From Candidatus Bathyarchaeota archaeon BA1 (GTDB lineage Archaea > Thermoproteota > Bathyarchaeia > Bathyarchaeales > Bathyarchaeaceae), in contig LIHJ01000050.1 of the NCBI GenBank assembly GCA_001399805.1, positions 1 to 7,810 of the forward strand: a stretch of DNA of 7,810 bases, written 5' to 3'. The notes beneath the pieces were generated by a model. The model made no database searches, was not told where the DNA came from, and saw nothing but the letters and a program-made list of their open reading frames with translations. Both the position numbers and the translations under genes were made by a program. How positions within the stretch are numbered: position 1 is the first letter of the stretch; each line of letters opens with the position of its first letter. This document shows positions 6,533 through 7,810 of the stretch, one piece after another.

Positions 6533-6614
6533 ATACTTAATCTCCACTAGTATTAACTCTGCTGAACTAAACCATTCCTCTTAAGGTGAACCGTTAAGCA
6601 CAAGGTCACATTAT

Positions 6615-6631
6615 CAAGAGGTTTTAATAGT
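6615..6631 (+). repeat. 17-bp direct repeat, copy B
   Basis: This is an exact second copy of CAAGAGGTTTTAATAGT, directly preceded by TTAT, in the non-coding stretch upstream of the nucleotidyltransferase. It lies 1022 bp from copy A in the same orientation. Confidence 0.6.
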
Positions 6632-6750
6632 TTTAATGGAACTACCCAATATTCTAAATGGCCTATGTTGCCGGAAACTCTGCTCCCAGGCCTAGTGGTG
6701 TGCCTGCACCATGTTCAAGGGTGATAATTTCATAAAAAGGGAATAAAACT

Positions 6751-6914
6751 TCAACCAGAGTAAGCACAAACGTCAATTGGATAGGCTGACTCTGCACTCT
6801 TTTTAACCTTTAAACCAATAGACTCTTGTTCAATAACAGCTTTTCCCGTTCTTAATATCCTTCCACCTATTTTATGAATGACTTTCCACAAATACTGATT
6901 ATAGAGGTTTAGCT
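6751..6914 (-). pseudogene. Possible unidentified coding remnant
   Basis: The minus strand is open from within the start region of DUF72 copy 3 to TGA at 6751-6753. It reads NLYNQYLWKVIHKIGGRILR and then GKAVIEQESIGLKVKKSAES. The composition looks protein-like (balanced charged and hydrophobic residues), unlike the low-complexity translations nearby. The only in-frame start in the non-coding part is TTG at 6891, giving 46 codons. I do not recognise it. It could be the tail of a gene truncated when the DUF72 gene arrived, or a chance open frame. Confidence 0.2.
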
Positions 6915-6915
6915 C

Positions 6916-7810
6916 TTGACAAAGTTTTTAATCGGCGCTGGAGGTTGGGCGTATTTTCAAATTCCGGGCTTAGACCCGTTGGTGGCGTATGCGAAGGCCT
7001 TCGACTTTGTGGAAGTGAACTCCACTTTTTATGAACTTCCAAGCTTGGAGGAGGTGGAATCTTGGCGTGGGCGGGTTCCGCCCCACTTCCAATTTGCGGT
7101 GCGATGCCATCGAGGCCTCACACACAAATGTAAGTTAGAGCCTGTGGATGAATCATACAAAATCCTTAATGAAATGATTGCAATCTGCAAGGGGCTCAGA
7201 GCCGAAATCCTCCATATGCAAACCCCGCCGAGCCTTAGATTTAGCAAAAGGAAGGTTGACTCGATCCGCGGTTTTTTCCACTCCGCTGATTTAAGGGGCG
7301 TAAGAGTCGCTTGGGAGGTGAGACGAGCCAAAGCCGAGTCGCTCCACCCCAATTTGGTCAGGGTAATGCAGGATCACAACATCATCCACTGCGTCGATAT
7401 TTCAAAGGAGGAGCCCATGTTCAAGTCTGACATCCTCTACACACGACTATTCGGGAAGGGTGTCCGCAATATCTATCAATTCACTGATGAGGAGTTGAAG
7501 GAGATTGATGAAAAGGCAACCAAAGGGGATCATGATAAGGTTGCCTTATGCTTTCATGGTGTGAAGATGTACAAGGACGCGGCCAGATACAAGGTTTACA
7601 AGCAAACCGGAAAGTTTCCCATGGTCACCGAATCCACCGGCTTAAACTCGCTTAAAGAGGTCTTAAGTGAGGATGCAAAGTTCCCGTCTACAAAGCAGCG
7701 ACTCCTTCGGCATCAGGGATGGAAGGTAATCGACCTAACCCTAACAAGACGGGTGCATGCATCCGAGGTTCTAGAAAAGTTGCCGGAACAAACCTATCAC
7801 AGTTTGGAAG
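6916..7810 (+). CDS. DUF72/YecE-family protein with DUF2795-like C-terminus (copy 3), cut by window edge
   Basis: The frame is open from TTG 6916 to the right edge, giving 298 residues. The barrel start is GAGGWAYF (7-14) and VEVNSTFYELPS (32-43), clear DUF72 hallmarks. Later motifs have drifted: the family's IEFR strand is VAWEVRR (131-137), YxRxHG is YTRLFG (175-180), and the YFNNH strand is CFHGVKMYKDAARY (212-225). From about residue 255, KFPSTKQRLLRHQGWKV followed by ASEVLEKLPEQTYHSLE resembles the DUF2795 pattern (yPatKqeLi...vl..L..lP...y.s..eV), so this is probably a two-domain fusion. TTG is chosen because GAGGT (6904-6908) lies 7 nt upstream and no in-frame ATG occurs before the first motif. 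The catalytic role is unknown, and the drift suggests a different substrate or partner from copies 1 and 2. Confidence 0.87.
   Translation, partial: MTKFLIGAGGWAYFQIPGLDPLVAYAKAFDFVEVNSTFYELPSLEEVESWRGRVPPHFQFAVRCHRGLTHKCKLEPVDESYKILNEMIAICKGLRAEILHMQTPPSLRFSKRKVDSIRGFFHSADLRGVRVAWEVRRAKAESLHPNLVRVMQDHNIIHCVDISKEEPMFKSDILYTRLFGKGVRNIYQFTDEELKEIDEKATKGDHDKVALCFHGVKMYKDAARYKVYKQTGKFPMVTESTGLNSLKEVLSEDAKFPSTKQRLLRHQGWKVIDLTLTRRVHASEVLEKLPEQTYHSLE

Larger units (their letters stand above)
6548..6915. other. Gene-poor stretch between the nucleotidyltransferase operon and DUF72 copy 3
   Basis: No intact gene is supported in these 368 bases. It should hold the promoter of the minus-strand operon (an AT-rich TTAATACT lies about 20-25 nt before ATG 6532). 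It also holds the second copy of the 17-bp repeat, a GC-rich island at 6658-6711 with two possible hairpins, a possible minus-strand coding remnant at 6751-6914, and the leader of DUF72 copy 3 (a TATTTTAT-like box near 6867-6875 and GAGGT at 6904-6908). Confidence 0.6.

Noticed and set aside
6562..6716. Minus-strand open frame of about 52 codons that might be the end of a TnpB-like transposase
   Set aside because: There is no zinc-knuckle or catalytic motif, the translation is not recognisable, and it overlaps the GC-rich island, which opens several frames.
6658..6735. Possible tRNA in the GC-rich island
   Set aside because: No cloverleaf can be drawn: there is no 7-bp acceptor stem, no TTCRANNC loop, and the hairpins have the wrong sizes and spacing.
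7029..7352. Minus-strand open frame of 107 codons
   Set aside because: It is antisense to DUF72 copy 3, whose plus-strand frame is continuous and carries family motifs.
1..7810. CRISPR array, rRNA or integrase/attachment site
   Set aside because: No regularly spaced repeats, no rRNA-like segments and no recombinase motifs were seen on either strand.

Overview
The window looks archaeal. Several genes start on TTG or GTG, some have TATA-like boxes about 30 nt before the start codon in the manner of leaderless transcripts, and others carry short GAGGT-type ribosome sites. A PaREP1-family gene, a typically archaeal family, sits at the left edge. I would guess a thermophilic or deep-branching member of the Thermoproteota/Bathyarchaeia type, but no marker gene is present, so this is inference.

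Left part (1-3925): a partial PaREP1 gene runs off the left edge on the minus strand. It is divergent from a class I methyltransferase (471-1214). A DUF72/YecE-family gene (1229-2218, minus) converges on the methyltransferase. A decaying NUDIX hydrolase (2311-2745) then runs tail-to-tail into a second DUF72 gene (2726-3922, minus), which carries an extra C-terminal domain with a SWIM-like zinc-finger pattern.

Middle part (3988-5264): there is no intact gene here, but the stretch is not empty. Reading it frame by frame gives three broken genes: the C-terminal half of a winged-helix regulator (3988-4150), a PD-(D/E)XK-type nuclease on the minus strand (4206-4756), and, divergent from it, a second nuclease-like protein with a D...QxK...QxxxY signature (4848-5264). 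All are interrupted by frameshifts. With the start-less, internally deleted NUDIX gene, they make this a small graveyard of accessory and defence-type genes.

Right part (5323-7810): a tight three-gene minus-strand operon encodes a polymerase-beta-type nucleotidyltransferase, a four-cysteine zinc ribbon and a small protein I do not recognise. The genes overlap by a few bases. It is the best candidate here for an undescribed toxin-antitoxin-like or defence-like module. A perfect 17-bp direct repeat brackets its first two genes. After a gene-poor stretch (6548-6915) with a GC-rich island, a third DUF72 protein starts at 6916 and runs off the right edge; its C-terminus resembles DUF2795.

The clearest theme is three very different DUF72 proteins in under 8 kb, with decayed nuclease/regulator genes and one intact nucleotidyltransferase operon between the second and third.
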